DNA of 64,000 bases from Streptomyces sp. RKAG293 (GCF_023701745.1 NZ_JAJOZB010000001.1:3106501-3170500), one strand, 5' to 3'; shown: positions 54,147-62,703, numbered from the stretch's first letter. Numbers and translations are program-made. The notes: generated by a model not told the origin, from the sequence alone.

Positions 54147-55382
54147 ATGCCCTGCCCAGCGCTTCCCGAAGGCTTCGACTTCACAGACCCGGACGTGTAC
54201 GAGCAGCGGGTACCGCTCCCCGAACTCGCGCAGCTGCGCCAGACCGCCCCCGTGTGGTGGAACGAACAGCCCTTCAACACCGCGGGGTTCGAGGACGAGG
54301 GGTACTGGGTCGTCACCCGGCACGCCGACGTCAAAGAGGTCTCGCTCAACCCCGACGTCTACTCGTCGTTCCTCAACACCGCGGTCATCCGCTTCAACGA
54401 GCACATCACCCGCGAGCAGATCGAGATGCAGCGGCTGATCATGCTCAACATGGATCCGCCCGAGCTGACCCGCGTCCGGCAGATCGTCCAGCGGGGCTTC
54501 ACCCCGCGCGCGATCCGCCAGATGGAACAGACGCTCCGCGACCGCGCCCACCGCATCGTCGCCGAGGCGCGCGGCCGCCGGACGGGCAACTTCGTCACCG
54601 AGGTCGCGTCCGAACTCCCGCTGCAGGCCATCGCCGAGCTGATCGGCATCCCGCAGGACGACCGGATCAAGATCTTCGACTGGTCGAACAAGATGATCGC
54701 CTACGACGACCCCGAGCTGGCCATCACCGAGGAGGTGGGCGCCGAGTCGGCCATGGAGCTGATCTCGTACGCCATGAACCTCGCCGCCGCCCGCAAGGAG
54801 TGCCCGGTCAAGGACATCGTCAGCCAGCTGGTCGCCGCCGAGGACGAAGGCAACCTCAGCACGGACGAGTTCGGCTTCTTCGTCCTCGTGCTGTCCGTCG
54901 CCGGGAACGAGACGACGCGCAACGCCATCACCCACGGCATGCACGCCTTCCTCACCCACCCCGAGCAGTGGGAGCTCTACAAGGCGACGCGGCCGAGCAC
55001 CGCCGCCGAGGAGATCGTCCGCTGGGCGACCCCCGTCACGTCCTTCCAGCGCACCGCCACCCGGGACACCGTGCTGGGCGGCCAGGAGATCAAGAAGGGT
55101 CAGCGCGTCGGCATGTTCTACGCCTCCGCCAACCACGACCCCGAGGTCTTCGACCACCCCGAGCGCTTCGACATCACCCGCGACCCCAATCTGCACCTGG
55201 GGTTCGGCGGCGGCGGCCCGCACTACTGCATGGGCAAGAACCTGGCGATCATGGAGATCGACCTCATGTTCAACGCCATCGCCGACGCGATGCCCGACAT
55301 CAAGCTGGTCGGCGACCCCCGCCGGCTGCGCTCCGCCTGGATCAACGGCGTCAAGGAGATGCAGGTCAGCTACGAGGGCTGA
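54147..55382 (+). CDS. cyp125: Cytochrome P450, CYP125-like steroid side-chain oxidase
   Basis: 411 residues. The heme Cys is in FGGGGPHYCMGKNLA, the I-helix motif is VAGNETTRNAITHGM, and the ExxR is in AAEEIVRWATPVT. Overall the protein tracks mycobacterial CYP125 almost motif by motif: LPEGFDFTDPDVYEQR, VWW, IRFNEHITREQIEMQRLIMLNMD, GFTPRAI, DEFGFFVLVLSVAGNETTRN, FQRTA. CYP125 oxidises C26 of cholesterol or cholest-4-en-3-one to the alcohol and acid. The second ATG is chosen (GGAG at 6 nt); one 12 bp upstream lacks a clear site. The small ferredoxin 10 kb away could be its electron donor. Confidence 0.9.
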   Translation: MPCPALPEGFDFTDPDVYEQRVPLPELAQLRQTAPVWWNEQPFNTAGFEDEGYWVVTRHADVKEVSLNPDVYSSFLNTAVIRFNEHITREQIEMQRLIMLNMDPPELTRVRQIVQRGFTPRAIRQMEQTLRDRAHRIVAEARGRRTGNFVTEVASELPLQAIAELIGIPQDDRIKIFDWSNKMIAYDDPELAITEEVGAESAMELISYAMNLAAARKECPVKDIVSQLVAAEDEGNLSTDEFGFFVLVLSVAGNETTRNAITHGMHAFLTHPEQWELYKATRPSTAAEEIVRWATPVTSFQRTATRDTVLGGQEIKKGQRVGMFYASANHDPEVFDHPERFDITRDPNLHLGFGGGGPHYCMGKNLAIMEIDLMFNAIADAMPDIKLVGDPRRLRSAWINGVKEMQVSYEG

Positions 55383-55412
55383 GCCGGCCGGCGCATACGG
55401 CAGGATGAGGCC

Positions 55413-55772
55413 ATGAGCATCGTGAAGATCAATGCCCTGACCGTCTCGGCGGAGATGCGCGAGACGCTGGAGAAGCGGTTCGCGGCGCGTGCCGGCTCCG
55501 TCGAGAACTCCGACGGCTTCGAGTGGTTCGAACTGCTGCGCCCGGTCGAAGGCACCGACCAGTACCTCGTGTACACGCGCTGGCGCAGCGAGGAGGACTT
55601 CAAGAACTGGATGTCCACCTCGATGCGCGGCCCGGGCGCGCACGGCGGCGGCGCGGGCGGCAGCGCGGGCGCGGGCGGCGGTGAGGGCGGCGGCGAGCGG
55701 CCCAAGCCGGCCGCTTCGGACTCCGCCCTGTGGTCGTTCGAGGTCGTCCAGCAGACGGCCCCCAAGAGTTAG
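55413..55772 (+). CDS. ABM-domain protein, MhuD-like heme-degrading monooxygenase
   Basis: 119 residues. The N-terminal half (VKINALTVSAEMRETLEKRFAARAGSVENSDGFEWFELLRPVEG) matches MhuD, including Asn7 and the NSxGF segment, and a Trp (NWMST) and His (GAHGG) sit where MhuD has its catalytic Trp and heme-ligand His. A Gly-rich insertion of about 20 residues follows the His. MhuD opens heme to release iron. It is 30 bp after the P450 gene and probably co-transcribed; a strong terminator follows. Confidence 0.85.
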   Translation: MSIVKINALTVSAEMRETLEKRFAARAGSVENSDGFEWFELLRPVEGTDQYLVYTRWRSEEDFKNWMSTSMRGPGAHGGGAGGSAGAGGGEGGGERPKPAASDSALWSFEVVQQTAPKS

Positions 55773-55805
55773 GGCCTGCCCCCGCCCAGGGAACTGCGCG
55801 GCAGG

Positions 55806-55840
55806 ACGCTCCCCCCGGCCTTCCCGGCCGGGGGGAGCGT
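55806..55840. terminator. Bidirectional terminator hairpin
   Basis: ACGCTCCCCCCGGCC and its exact complement with a TTCCC loop, followed by TCTTCGTTCT. It ends the P450-ABM unit and the convergent methyltransferase operon. Confidence 0.88.
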
Positions 55841-55861
55841 TCTTCGTTCTGCCGGCCGGCA

Positions 55862-57046
55862 TCAGTCCTCCGGCCGCACCGACCGCGAGGGGTCGTCGAG
55901 CCAGGCGGTCTCGCCCTCCCGCGTGACGGTGAGCCCGAACCGCGTGTGCTCAGGACGGCCCTGTTCCTCCCACCACCGGTATGCCGCTTCCGTCTCGTCC
56001 CACAGCCGGCGCGGACCCGACTGCCAGACGCGCGCCTCGTCCTCCGCGTCCCGGAACATGACACACGCCCAGGATCTGTCGGTCAGCCCGTAGAACCAGA
56101 CGGGCCGCGCGCCTTCACGCTTGTCGGCCACGGCCTGCGAGCAGTCGGGCACGCGAAGGCCGAGGGCGAACGGGGCGGCGGTGTACGGACCGGTGACGAA
56201 CTCGGCCTCAGTGATGGTCGTACGGGACGTGTCGGCGTCATTCATCGAGCCCGTGGCGAGATAGTCGTCGTGGTCGGGGCGGGACGACCGCTGAGCCCGG
56301 AGCTTCATGAATTCCACGGGGCGCGTGAAGTTCCCCATCGCCTTGCCGTCCTTCACCACCAGCCGGACCACGGCATCCGCGTTGGAGAAGTGCGTCCCCC
56401 ACGGCGCGACGATGAGTCCGCCCGGGCGGGTCTGCTCGATCCAGGCACCAGGAATCTCCCGGAGCCCGACGGTGGCCAGAACGCGGTCGTACGGGCCCTG
56501 CTCCGCGCATCCGGCGAACCCGTCGCCCCTGACGACCACCGGGTACAGCCCAGCCGCGCACAGCCGCTCACGGGCACGGGCGGACACATCGCGGTCCACC
56601 TCGATCGTGGTGACGTTCTCACCGCGAAGACGATGCGTCAGCGCACCGGCCGTCTCGCCCGTACCGGTGCCCACGTCGAGCGCGTTCATGCCCGCGTCCA
56701 CGTCCAGGGCCTGAAGCATCGCGTACACGACGGAGGGCATGGACGAGGAGCTGGTGGACATGTCTCCGGGCACGGTGCCCGTGTGCTTCCCGTCATCCCA
56801 CTGGGTAACGATGGGGATGTCGCTGTCCGCCGTGGCGTACCAGGTGTCGGGGTCGGCCGTTCGATCCACCGGGACGCTTGTCCCTGCGTCCATGTCGAAC
56901 GGCCACATCAGGTCCGGCAGGAACGCGGCCCGGTCCACGGCCGCGAAGGTCGGAGCCCAGTCCGACGTCATCGAGTGCGTCTCAAGCAGGACGCGCCCCA
57001 GGTCCTTGCGGCTGGGGCGCTCCACCTGCGCAGGGTTCAGCGTCAC
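55862..57046 (-). CDS. PIMT-like O-methyltransferase associated with a small peptide gene
   Basis: 394 residues, much longer than housekeeping protein-isoaspartate methyltransferase (about 210). The SAM site is NALDVGTGTGETAGAL; ENVTTIEVDRDVSARARERL and DRVLATVGLREIPGAWIEQTRPGG are PIMT motifs. The N-terminal part (AAVDRAAFLPDLMWPFD, SDIPIVTQWDDGK, STSSSSMPSVVYAML) is characteristic of RiPP-associated PIMT homologues. A C-terminal domain of about 160 residues follows, as in such enzymes. It should methylate an Asp side chain, leading to aspartimide. The GTG start overlaps the stop of the small ORF (GTGA), coupling enzyme and peptide. Confidence 0.85.
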   Translation of the reverse strand: MTLNPAQVERPSRKDLGRVLLETHSMTSDWAPTFAAVDRAAFLPDLMWPFDMDAGTSVPVDRTADPDTWYATADSDIPIVTQWDDGKHTGTVPGDMSTSSSSMPSVVYAMLQALDVDAGMNALDVGTGTGETAGALTHRLRGENVTTIEVDRDVSARARERLCAAGLYPVVVRGDGFAGCAEQGPYDRVLATVGLREIPGAWIEQTRPGGLIVAPWGTHFSNADAVVRLVVKDGKAMGNFTRPVEFMKLRAQRSSRPDHDDYLATGSMNDADTSRTTITEAEFVTGPYTAAPFALGLRVPDCSQAVADKREGARPVWFYGLTDRSWACVMFRDAEDEARVWQSGPRRLWDETEAAYRWWEEQGRPEHTRFGLTVTREGETAWLDDPSRSVRPED

Positions 57047-57186
57047 CTGCGGCGGTTCCCGTCGCCGGGCGGGGTGCCCCCGTCGGGGCTGGGCGGGTCC
57101 TTCGGCGGGGTCCAGGGGGTGCCGGGGTGCTTGTCCTTGTCGTCGCTCCCACCCCAGGTGGGGGCGGTGGCCCACAGACTCGTCAT
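57043..57186 (-). CDS. Candidate RiPP precursor peptide (47 aa)
   Basis: The ATG is preceded by AAGGAG at 6 nt, an ideal ribosome-binding site, and the TGA overlaps the methyltransferase GTG, so it is almost certainly translated. The product has three Trp (5, 11, 25) in the first half and a Pro/Gly/Asp-rich second half ending in RRR. It contains two Asp-Gly pairs (35-36 and 42-43), the dipeptide most prone to aspartimide formation. There is no Cys and only one Ser after residue 14, so it is not a lanthipeptide. With a PIMT-like enzyme directly downstream, it fits the substrate of an imiditide-type pathway. Leader and core limits are unknown. Confidence 0.8.
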   Translation of the reverse strand: MTSLWATAPTWGGSDDKDKHPGTPWTPPKDPPSPDGGTPPGDGNRRR

Positions 57187-57374
57187 GCGTCGCTCCTTCG
57201 TTCGCTCTCACCACGGCGCAACTGCTGGGATCTTGAGGTCGGTTAGCCGATTCGGCTCCGGCCTACCGGTCTCGCGCCGTGAGTACGAAGTTACGGCTAC
57301 GCGGAGAGGCGAACCAGTCACGCAGCGTGCCTGTTCGCCGACGGGCCGACAGGAAGTGCCACCTCGCGTGGTAG

Positions 57375-58610
57375 TTACCCGGTGACGCCCAGGTGAGCGG
57401 CCATGTCCCGCATGTCCGTGGTCAGCGTCCGCTTACGGCGCGACAGGATGTCCTCCATGATGTACCGCGCCATGGACTGATGCTTCAACCACTCCGGCGA
57501 GCTGCGGAGGATCGCGCTGAGCTCGTCCATCGCGTCCTGGTGCGATCCCAGCTTCGCGTGGGCCCTGGCGACATCGAGGCGGTGTCGGTCCCAGTTGTTC
57601 GCGCTCGGCCGGCCGAGCTGCTTCAGCGCCGCTGCTCCCACGAGGCCTTCGTCGGCCCGGCGCAGCACCCCTCGGGAGTCCCCGATCAGGGAGAGGTCCT
57701 CGATCGCCTTCATCTCGGCGGTCACCGGCCCGAAGGTGGTCCAATGCTCACGGAAGTCGACGTGCTCGACATTCAGCGCGCTCGCGGCCGTCGCGGTCAT
57801 GCGCCGCGCTTCCCTGGCCACATCCGGGCGGTTGTTGCGCATCGCGGCGGAGGCGACACGCTGGAGCAGCTCACCCCACACCGCCAACTCCCCCGGTGAC
57901 GCACTGGAGATCCGGGGTTCGACCTCGGCGGCCGTGACGGTCGCCAACCGTTCGGCTTCGTCGAACCGGTCCTGGCGCAGGAGCAGCCAGCCCATGCCGA
58001 CGACGCCGGTGGCGGCGATCAGGGTCTGCCCGGCCTCCCGGGCATCCCGGATGCCCTGGGAGAGTGCGTGATAGGCCATGTCGTACCGCCGTACCTGCGT
58101 CAGGTACTTGCCGGCGAGCAGGAAGGAACTCGCCCGCAGGACGATGGCCTGCCGACGGGTCTCCTCGTCCTCGGCGAGCACGACCGCGGCCTCGGCGGAG
58201 CGCAGGATGGCGGGCAGCTTCTTCGCGACCGAGTCGTAGCGGTCCGCATGGTAGAGGCTGTGCGAGTCGTCGATGTCCCGCTGGACGGCCCCGAGGTCGG
58301 GGGCCTGATCAGGTGCGGAGAGCACCTCCGACAGTCCGATGGGCGGCATGAGCGCCCGGCGCAGCTCCATCAGCTTCGGGCCGTCGCCCAGGTTCGCACG
58401 AACAGGCTCCGGCGACCCGGTGGCGAAGAGACCGGACGTGGTGGTGCCCAGCGCCCTCGCGAGCAGGTGAATGGTCTCGACCTGGACGTTGCCGCCCTGC
58501 TCGACCTTGCGCACGACGCCCACCGACAGGCCCGCCGCTTCGGCGAGTTGTTCCTGGCTCATCCCCGTCCGGCGGCGATGGGTGCGGACGTTCTCTCGCA
58601 GCGACGACAT
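57375..58610 (-). CDS. XRE-family regulator with TPR-like C-terminal domain
   Basis: 411 residues. Residues 1-65 are a Cro/C1-type helix-turn-helix (TGMSQEQLAEAAGLSVGVVRKVEQGG). The rest is helical repeats, TPR-like (ILRASSFLLAGKYLTQVRRYDMAYHALSQGI, LLLRQDRFDEAERLATVTAAEVE). Proteins of this layout (as in PlcR/Rgg-like or SARP-free Streptomyces regulators) often respond to small molecules or peptides. It lies 188 bp upstream of the peptide-methyltransferase pair on the same strand and is the likely regulator, possibly sensing the peptide product. Confidence 0.85.
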   Translation of the reverse strand: MSSLRENVRTHRRRTGMSQEQLAEAAGLSVGVVRKVEQGGNVQVETIHLLARALGTTTSGLFATGSPEPVRANLGDGPKLMELRRALMPPIGLSEVLSAPDQAPDLGAVQRDIDDSHSLYHADRYDSVAKKLPAILRSAEAAVVLAEDEETRRQAIVLRASSFLLAGKYLTQVRRYDMAYHALSQGIRDAREAGQTLIAATGVVGMGWLLLRQDRFDEAERLATVTAAEVEPRISSASPGELAVWGELLQRVASAAMRNNRPDVAREARRMTATAASALNVEHVDFREHWTTFGPVTAEMKAIEDLSLIGDSRGVLRRADEGLVGAAALKQLGRPSANNWDRHRLDVARAHAKLGSHQDAMDELSAILRSSPEWLKHQSMARYIMEDILSRRKRTLTTDMRDMAAHLGVTG

Positions 58611-58654
58611 CGGATCACCTCCCGTTCAGCGTACGCCGCTTGGCGGAAAGTGAA

Positions 58655-58684
58655 GAGCCCCTCCGGAGTGATCCGGAGGGGCTC
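58655..58684 (-). terminator. Terminator hairpin after the low-complexity protein gene
   Basis: GAGCCCCTCCGGA pairs perfectly with TCCGGAGGGGCTC around GTGA, between the stop of the upstream gene and the XRE start. Confidence 0.8.
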
Positions 58685-58728
58685 CAAGGGTGCGGCCCGG
58701 CGGCGAAACTGCCGTGGGCTCAGCCGCC

Positions 58729-59445
58729 TCAGATGCTCAGGAGCTGCTGCGTCAGGTCGCGGTAGTGCGTCAGCGCCACGCGCAGTTCCTCCGTGTCGGC
58801 CTTGGCGTCGTCGTTCTGCCAGGTCGACCGAAGGGTGCGACGGCGCTCGGCGAGCTTCTCGGTGAGCTGCTTGGCGGCCTGCTCGAGGACGGCGTCGGCC
58901 TCCTCGACGGACTTGCGCGGCTCGTCCACGAACGTGCCCATCGCGTGCTGCAGGCGCTCCTCCAGCCCGTCGCCCGAGCCCGCGGCTCCGCCGTGGCGGG
59001 CGGTGTGGGTCTCGGCGGTGTGCTCGGCGGCGCGGGGGACGCTGCCTTCGCCGGTGCGCGCGGCCTCGGTCGTACGCGCCGGGTCGGTGGCGCGGGTGGC
59101 GTCCCCCGTTCGCGGGGCGTCACCGGTGCCGCTGCGGGTGGGGTCGGCCACGTGCTTGGCCTCGCTCGCGCGGGTGGCGTCGGTGGTGCGGGTGGACTCG
59201 TTCGTCCGCGTCGGCTCGTTCGTGCGCGCCGAGTCCGTCGTGCGCGGGGCCTCGGTCGGACGGGCCGTGGCCGCTGCGTCCTTGCGCGGGTCGTCCGTGC
59301 GGCCGCCGTCAATGCGCGGCGGGCGGGGCGGCTCGTCGGGGTTCTGGGCTGGGACCCGGCCGGTGTTCCGGTCCGGCGCGGCGCTGCCGCGGGCCTGGTC
59401 CTGGCTGATCTGGTCCTGGCGGGTCTGGTCCTGGCCTTCGCTCAT
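58729..59445 (-). CDS. Low-complexity Thr/Arg-rich protein with C-terminal helical domain
   Basis: 238 residues. About 1-150 is a disordered region with degenerate repeats of the ART/TRTNE/TDATR type; 155-238 is a compact helical domain (MGTFVDEPRKSVEEADAVLEQAAKQLTEKLAE, then TEELRVALTHYRDLTQQLLSI). The same domain pattern recurs in the neighbouring gene, so the two are paralogues. No signal peptide or membrane helix, so cytoplasmic. AGGAG precedes the ATG. Function unknown. Confidence 0.75.
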   Translation of the reverse strand: MSEGQDQTRQDQISQDQARGSAAPDRNTGRVPAQNPDEPPRPPRIDGGRTDDPRKDAAATARPTEAPRTTDSARTNEPTRTNESTRTTDATRASEAKHVADPTRSGTGDAPRTGDATRATDPARTTEAARTGEGSVPRAAEHTAETHTARHGGAAGSGDGLEERLQHAMGTFVDEPRKSVEEADAVLEQAAKQLTEKLAERRRTLRSTWQNDDAKADTEELRVALTHYRDLTQQLLSI

Positions 59446-59570
59446 CGTCTCTGCGCTCCTGACAGTTCGCTGATGTCTCGTGGACTACGGACTACGGATC
59501 ACGGCATGGGCCGGCGGCCTGACGGCCTCACGGCCCTGGTCCTGCGGGGGTCGGTACCGGCGGTGGTCCG

Positions 59571-60227
59571 TCAGTTCTGCCGGCGGCCGAGCACGCCGTG
59601 GTGCTTCTCCGCGGCACGCGCGTCGGTGCGGTCGGCGCCGTCGTCGAGGCGCTCGGGTTCCGCGTCGCGGTTCGACGGAGCACGGTCCGCGTCTGCCTGA
59701 ATGAGTTCCTCGAACATCGCGCGGGCCCGGACGAGCGCCTCGCGCATCTCCTCGGTGGAGGTGCCGTCGTCGCCGCGCCCGGCGATCTCATGGGCGTCGC
59801 GGTAGCCGTGCAGATGACGGGCGTGGTGCACCGACAGCGCGTCGAAGTGCTCGCCGGACTTCGCGTCCGGGAAGCCGCGGTCGCGGGCCAGGTTCTCGAT
59901 CAGCGCGTCGGCCTCGCCGAGCGCCTTCGCGGGTGAGTCGATGAAGTGCTCCTGCACGGCGGTCCAGCGGGCCGTGTACTCCTCGCGGGCCTGGGTCGGC
60001 AGCGGACGGGTCGTGAGGCCCTCGTGCTTGCGCAGCCGTTCGGACAGTTCCTTCTCGGTGGCCTTGGTGTCACCGTCGTGACGGCGCAGGACCCGGTCGT
60101 ACTCGGGCCCGAAGCGCCGGTGCAGGCTCCGGCCGCCCAGCCCACCCGGCCGGAGCATCACGGTCGTGAGAGCGGCGGCCAGAACGATGACGACCACGAC
60201 GATGGCGATAATCACGCCAGTGGACAT
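59571..60227 (-). CDS. Membrane-anchored helical protein, paralogue of its neighbour
   Basis: 218 residues. An N-terminal membrane helix (about 4-25) and basic stop-transfer (LRPGGLGGRSLHRRF) put the rest in the cytoplasm. The soluble domain contains EHFIDSPAKALGEADALIENLARDRGF and TEEMREALVRARAMFEELIQ, aligning with the neighbouring gene's C-terminal domain. The pattern is known from uncharacterised Streptomyces membrane proteins. GGGAGG at 7 nt precedes the ATG. The two genes are 125 bp apart on one strand and probably co-transcribed. Confidence 0.78.
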   Translation of the reverse strand: MSTGVIIAIVVVVIVLAAALTTVMLRPGGLGGRSLHRRFGPEYDRVLRRHDGDTKATEKELSERLRKHEGLTTRPLPTQAREEYTARWTAVQEHFIDSPAKALGEADALIENLARDRGFPDAKSGEHFDALSVHHARHLHGYRDAHEIAGRGDDGTSTEEMREALVRARAMFEELIQADADRAPSNRDAEPERLDDGADRTDARAAEKHHGVLGRRQN

Positions 60228-60334
60228 GGGAATGCCTCCCGTTTCTGCGGGTCTTCTACGGGTCGACGGACAGGGTGTGCTTCGTTGCCGGCTCATCGAT
60301 CGGCTTGCCCGAAAGCGGGTGCCCAAACGTCGAA

Positions 60335-60362
60335 CGCCCGTCCGGTCAGGGCCGGACGGGCG
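60335..60362 (-). terminator. Terminator of the MFS gene
   Basis: CGCCCGTCCGG / CCGGACGGGCG with a 6-nt loop, followed on the minus strand by TTCGACGTTTGG. About 115 bp past the MFS stop; a second 8-bp GC hairpin lies nearer the gene. Confidence 0.65.
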
Positions 60363-60476
60363 TACCTGCGGGGTGCGGGGCCGGCCCCCGGACCGGGGGC
60401 GGGACACGCGTGTTACGGGTGCTGCTGGAGGGTCGGGTGGTGCGCTCCCGCGGCGGTCGCGCGAGCGGCAGGAGCG

Positions 60477-62528
60477 TCAGGCGGTGGCGCCGCCCGTCGC
60501 CGGGCGGCCCTTCTCCAGGCGGTCCGTGTCGCCGCCGCACAGTTCGCCGCTGAGCTTCGTCAGCAGCGCCGCGAGCTCCGCGTGCCGCTCCGGGTCCCAG
60601 TCGCCGAGCAGTTCGCCCAGCACGGTCCGCCGGGCCACGCCGAGTTGCGCGGCCATCGCCCGGCCGCTGTCGGTGAGGACCAGCGGATTGCCGTCCCGGA
60701 CGGCCAGTCCGCGGGTCTCGACCTCGACGGCCGCCTCCTCGATGACGTCGGCGGGCACGGTGGTGCGCCGGGCCAGCTCGACCGGGTCGGTCTCGCCGCC
60801 CTTGGCCATCCGCAACAGCAGCCAACTGGAGGCCGGATGGATGTCGAGGCCGGCCAGCTCGGTGATCCGCACATACAGGTCGCGGCGCGCCTCCCGGCTG
60901 CCGAGCACCGACAGCCCGCGGGCGATCTCCTCGATCGAGGACCGTTCCACCGGGTTGGTGCCCAGGGTCTCGCTGGCGTCCGGCACCGTCACGGAACCGC
61001 GCAGCGGCTGTTCCTTGAGGAACCAGGCCAGTACGAACGCGATCAGGGTGACCGGCACCGCCCACAGGAACACGGTGGTGATCGACTCCGAGTACGCGTG
61101 CACCACCGGACCGTGGATCGCGGGCGGCAGTGACTCCACGGCGCGCGGGTCGGAGGAGATCAGCGACGGGTCGAAGCCGGGCGGCAGCGGCGTGTGCGCG
61201 ACCAGGGCGTCGATCTTGCCGTTGAGCTGGTTGGCGAAGACCGTGCCGAAGATCGAGACGCCGAAGGAGGCGCCGATGGAACGGAAGAACGTCGCGCCGG
61301 AGGTGGCGGCGCCCAGGTCCTCGTAGCCGACGGAGTTCTGCACGGCCAGGATCAGCACCTGCATGACGAGGCCCAGGCCGAGGCCGAAGATCAGGAAGTA
61401 GAGACTCATCACCCAGGTGCTGGTGAACTCGTCGAGCTGGTGCAGCAGCAGCAGACCGATGGCCGTGACCCCGGTGCCGAGGATCGGGAAGATCTTGTAG
61501 TGGCCGGTGCGGCTGACGATCTGCCCGGAGCCGGTGGAGGACACCAGCAGACCGATGACCATCGGGATCATGTGCACGCCGGACAGCGTCGGTGAGAAGC
61601 CGTGGACGACCTGCAGGAACGTCGGCAGGTACGTCATCGCGCCGAACATCGCGAAGCCGATGACGAAGGAGATCACCGAGACGAGCCAGAAGGTGCGGAT
61701 CCGGAACAGCCGCAGCGGCAGCACCGGTTCCACCGCCCGGCGCTCGACGACGATGAACACGGCCACCAGGACCAGGCCGAGCACCGCCAGCCCGATGATC
61801 TTCGGCGAGCTCCAGGCCCAGGTCGTGCCGCCGAGCGAGGTCACCAGCACCAGGCTGGTCGCCGCCGCGGCGACCAGCGCCATGCCCAGGTAGTCGATGC
61901 GGTGCGTGGTGCGGCGTACCGGGATGTGCAGCACGGCCGCGATGACGGCCAGCGCGACGACGCCGATCGGCAGGTTGATGTAGAACACCCAGCGCCAGGA
62001 GAGCTCCTCGGTGAACACCCCGCCCAGCAGCGGCCCGAGGACGCTGCTGGCGCCGAACACCGCGCCGAACACGCCCTGGTAGCGGCCCCGCTCGCGGGGC
62101 GGCACGATGTCGCCGACGATCGCCATCGACAGCACCATCAGACCGCCGCCGCCCAGGCCCTGGAGGGCGCGGAAGGCGATCAGCTGCGGCATGTTCTGCG
62201 CGATGCCGCACAGCGCGGAGCCGATCAGGAAGATCACGATGACGGTCTGGAAGAGCTTCTTCCGGCCGTACATGTCGCCGAGCTTGCCCCACAGCGGGGT
62301 GGCCGCCGTCGAGGCGAGCAGATACGCGGTGACGACCCAGGACAGGTGCTCGATCCCGCCCAGGTCGCTGACGATGGTCGGCAGCGCGGTGGACACGATC
62401 GTCTGGTCCAGCGCGGCCAGCAGCATGCCGAGGGCGAGCGCGCTGATGGCCAGGCGCACCGATCGCCGGTCCTGGATCTCGCCGGGGGCGGTCGGCGGTC
62501 CGGTCGGGGCCGTGGTCTCCTGCGCCAT
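60477..62528 (-). CDS. DHA2-type MFS exporter fused to a C-terminal MarR-like winged helix
   Basis: 683 residues. Fourteen hydrophobic helices (about 25-525) with the DHA2 motifs LDQTIVSTALPTIVSDLGG (motif D1), LWGKLGDMYGRKK (motif A) and LGPLLGGVF (motif C) make a proton-driven drug exporter. After the last helix, about 150 residues (TLGTNPVERSSIEEIARGLSV, ... VELARRTTVPADVIEEAAVEVETRGLAVRDGNPLVLTDSGRAMAAQL) form a winged-helix domain of MarR style at the cytoplasmic end. GAGGAG precedes the ATG at 6 nt. The fused domain could gate transport or regulate transcription; known in other Streptomyces exporters but not explained. Confidence 0.88.
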   Translation of the reverse strand: MAQETTAPTGPPTAPGEIQDRRSVRLAISALALGMLLAALDQTIVSTALPTIVSDLGGIEHLSWVVTAYLLASTAATPLWGKLGDMYGRKKLFQTVIVIFLIGSALCGIAQNMPQLIAFRALQGLGGGGLMVLSMAIVGDIVPPRERGRYQGVFGAVFGASSVLGPLLGGVFTEELSWRWVFYINLPIGVVALAVIAAVLHIPVRRTTHRIDYLGMALVAAAATSLVLVTSLGGTTWAWSSPKIIGLAVLGLVLVAVFIVVERRAVEPVLPLRLFRIRTFWLVSVISFVIGFAMFGAMTYLPTFLQVVHGFSPTLSGVHMIPMVIGLLVSSTGSGQIVSRTGHYKIFPILGTGVTAIGLLLLHQLDEFTSTWVMSLYFLIFGLGLGLVMQVLILAVQNSVGYEDLGAATSGATFFRSIGASFGVSIFGTVFANQLNGKIDALVAHTPLPPGFDPSLISSDPRAVESLPPAIHGPVVHAYSESITTVFLWAVPVTLIAFVLAWFLKEQPLRGSVTVPDASETLGTNPVERSSIEEIARGLSVLGSREARRDLYVRITELAGLDIHPASSWLLLRMAKGGETDPVELARRTTVPADVIEEAAVEVETRGLAVRDGNPLVLTDSGRAMAAQLGVARRTVLGELLGDWDPERHAELAALLTKLSGELCGGDTDRLEKGRPATGGATA

Positions 62529-62703
62529 GCCGTGCTCCTCGCGTCGCGCCGCTTGATCGCGAATCAATATTCACACTATTCGCTCCGGTTTCGCGCTCTA
62601 TGGACCCCCGGTAGTGCTGGACGGACCTGGGCACGGCATGCCCGCGGCGGCATAATCACTGCGTCTTGAGGTATCCGAGGACCGTTTGCGGGAGGGGAGC
62701 CCA

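Noticed and set aside
54140-55862. Large open frames overlapping the P450 on both strands
   Set aside because: The P450 frame has heme Cys, ExxR and I-helix motifs; the others have biased composition and no motifs.
57043-57186. Possibility that the 47-codon ORF is a lanthipeptide or lasso precursor
   Set aside because: It has no Cys, few Ser/Thr suited to rings, and no cyclase, protease or LanB/M gene nearby; the PIMT-like partner points to Asp modification instead.
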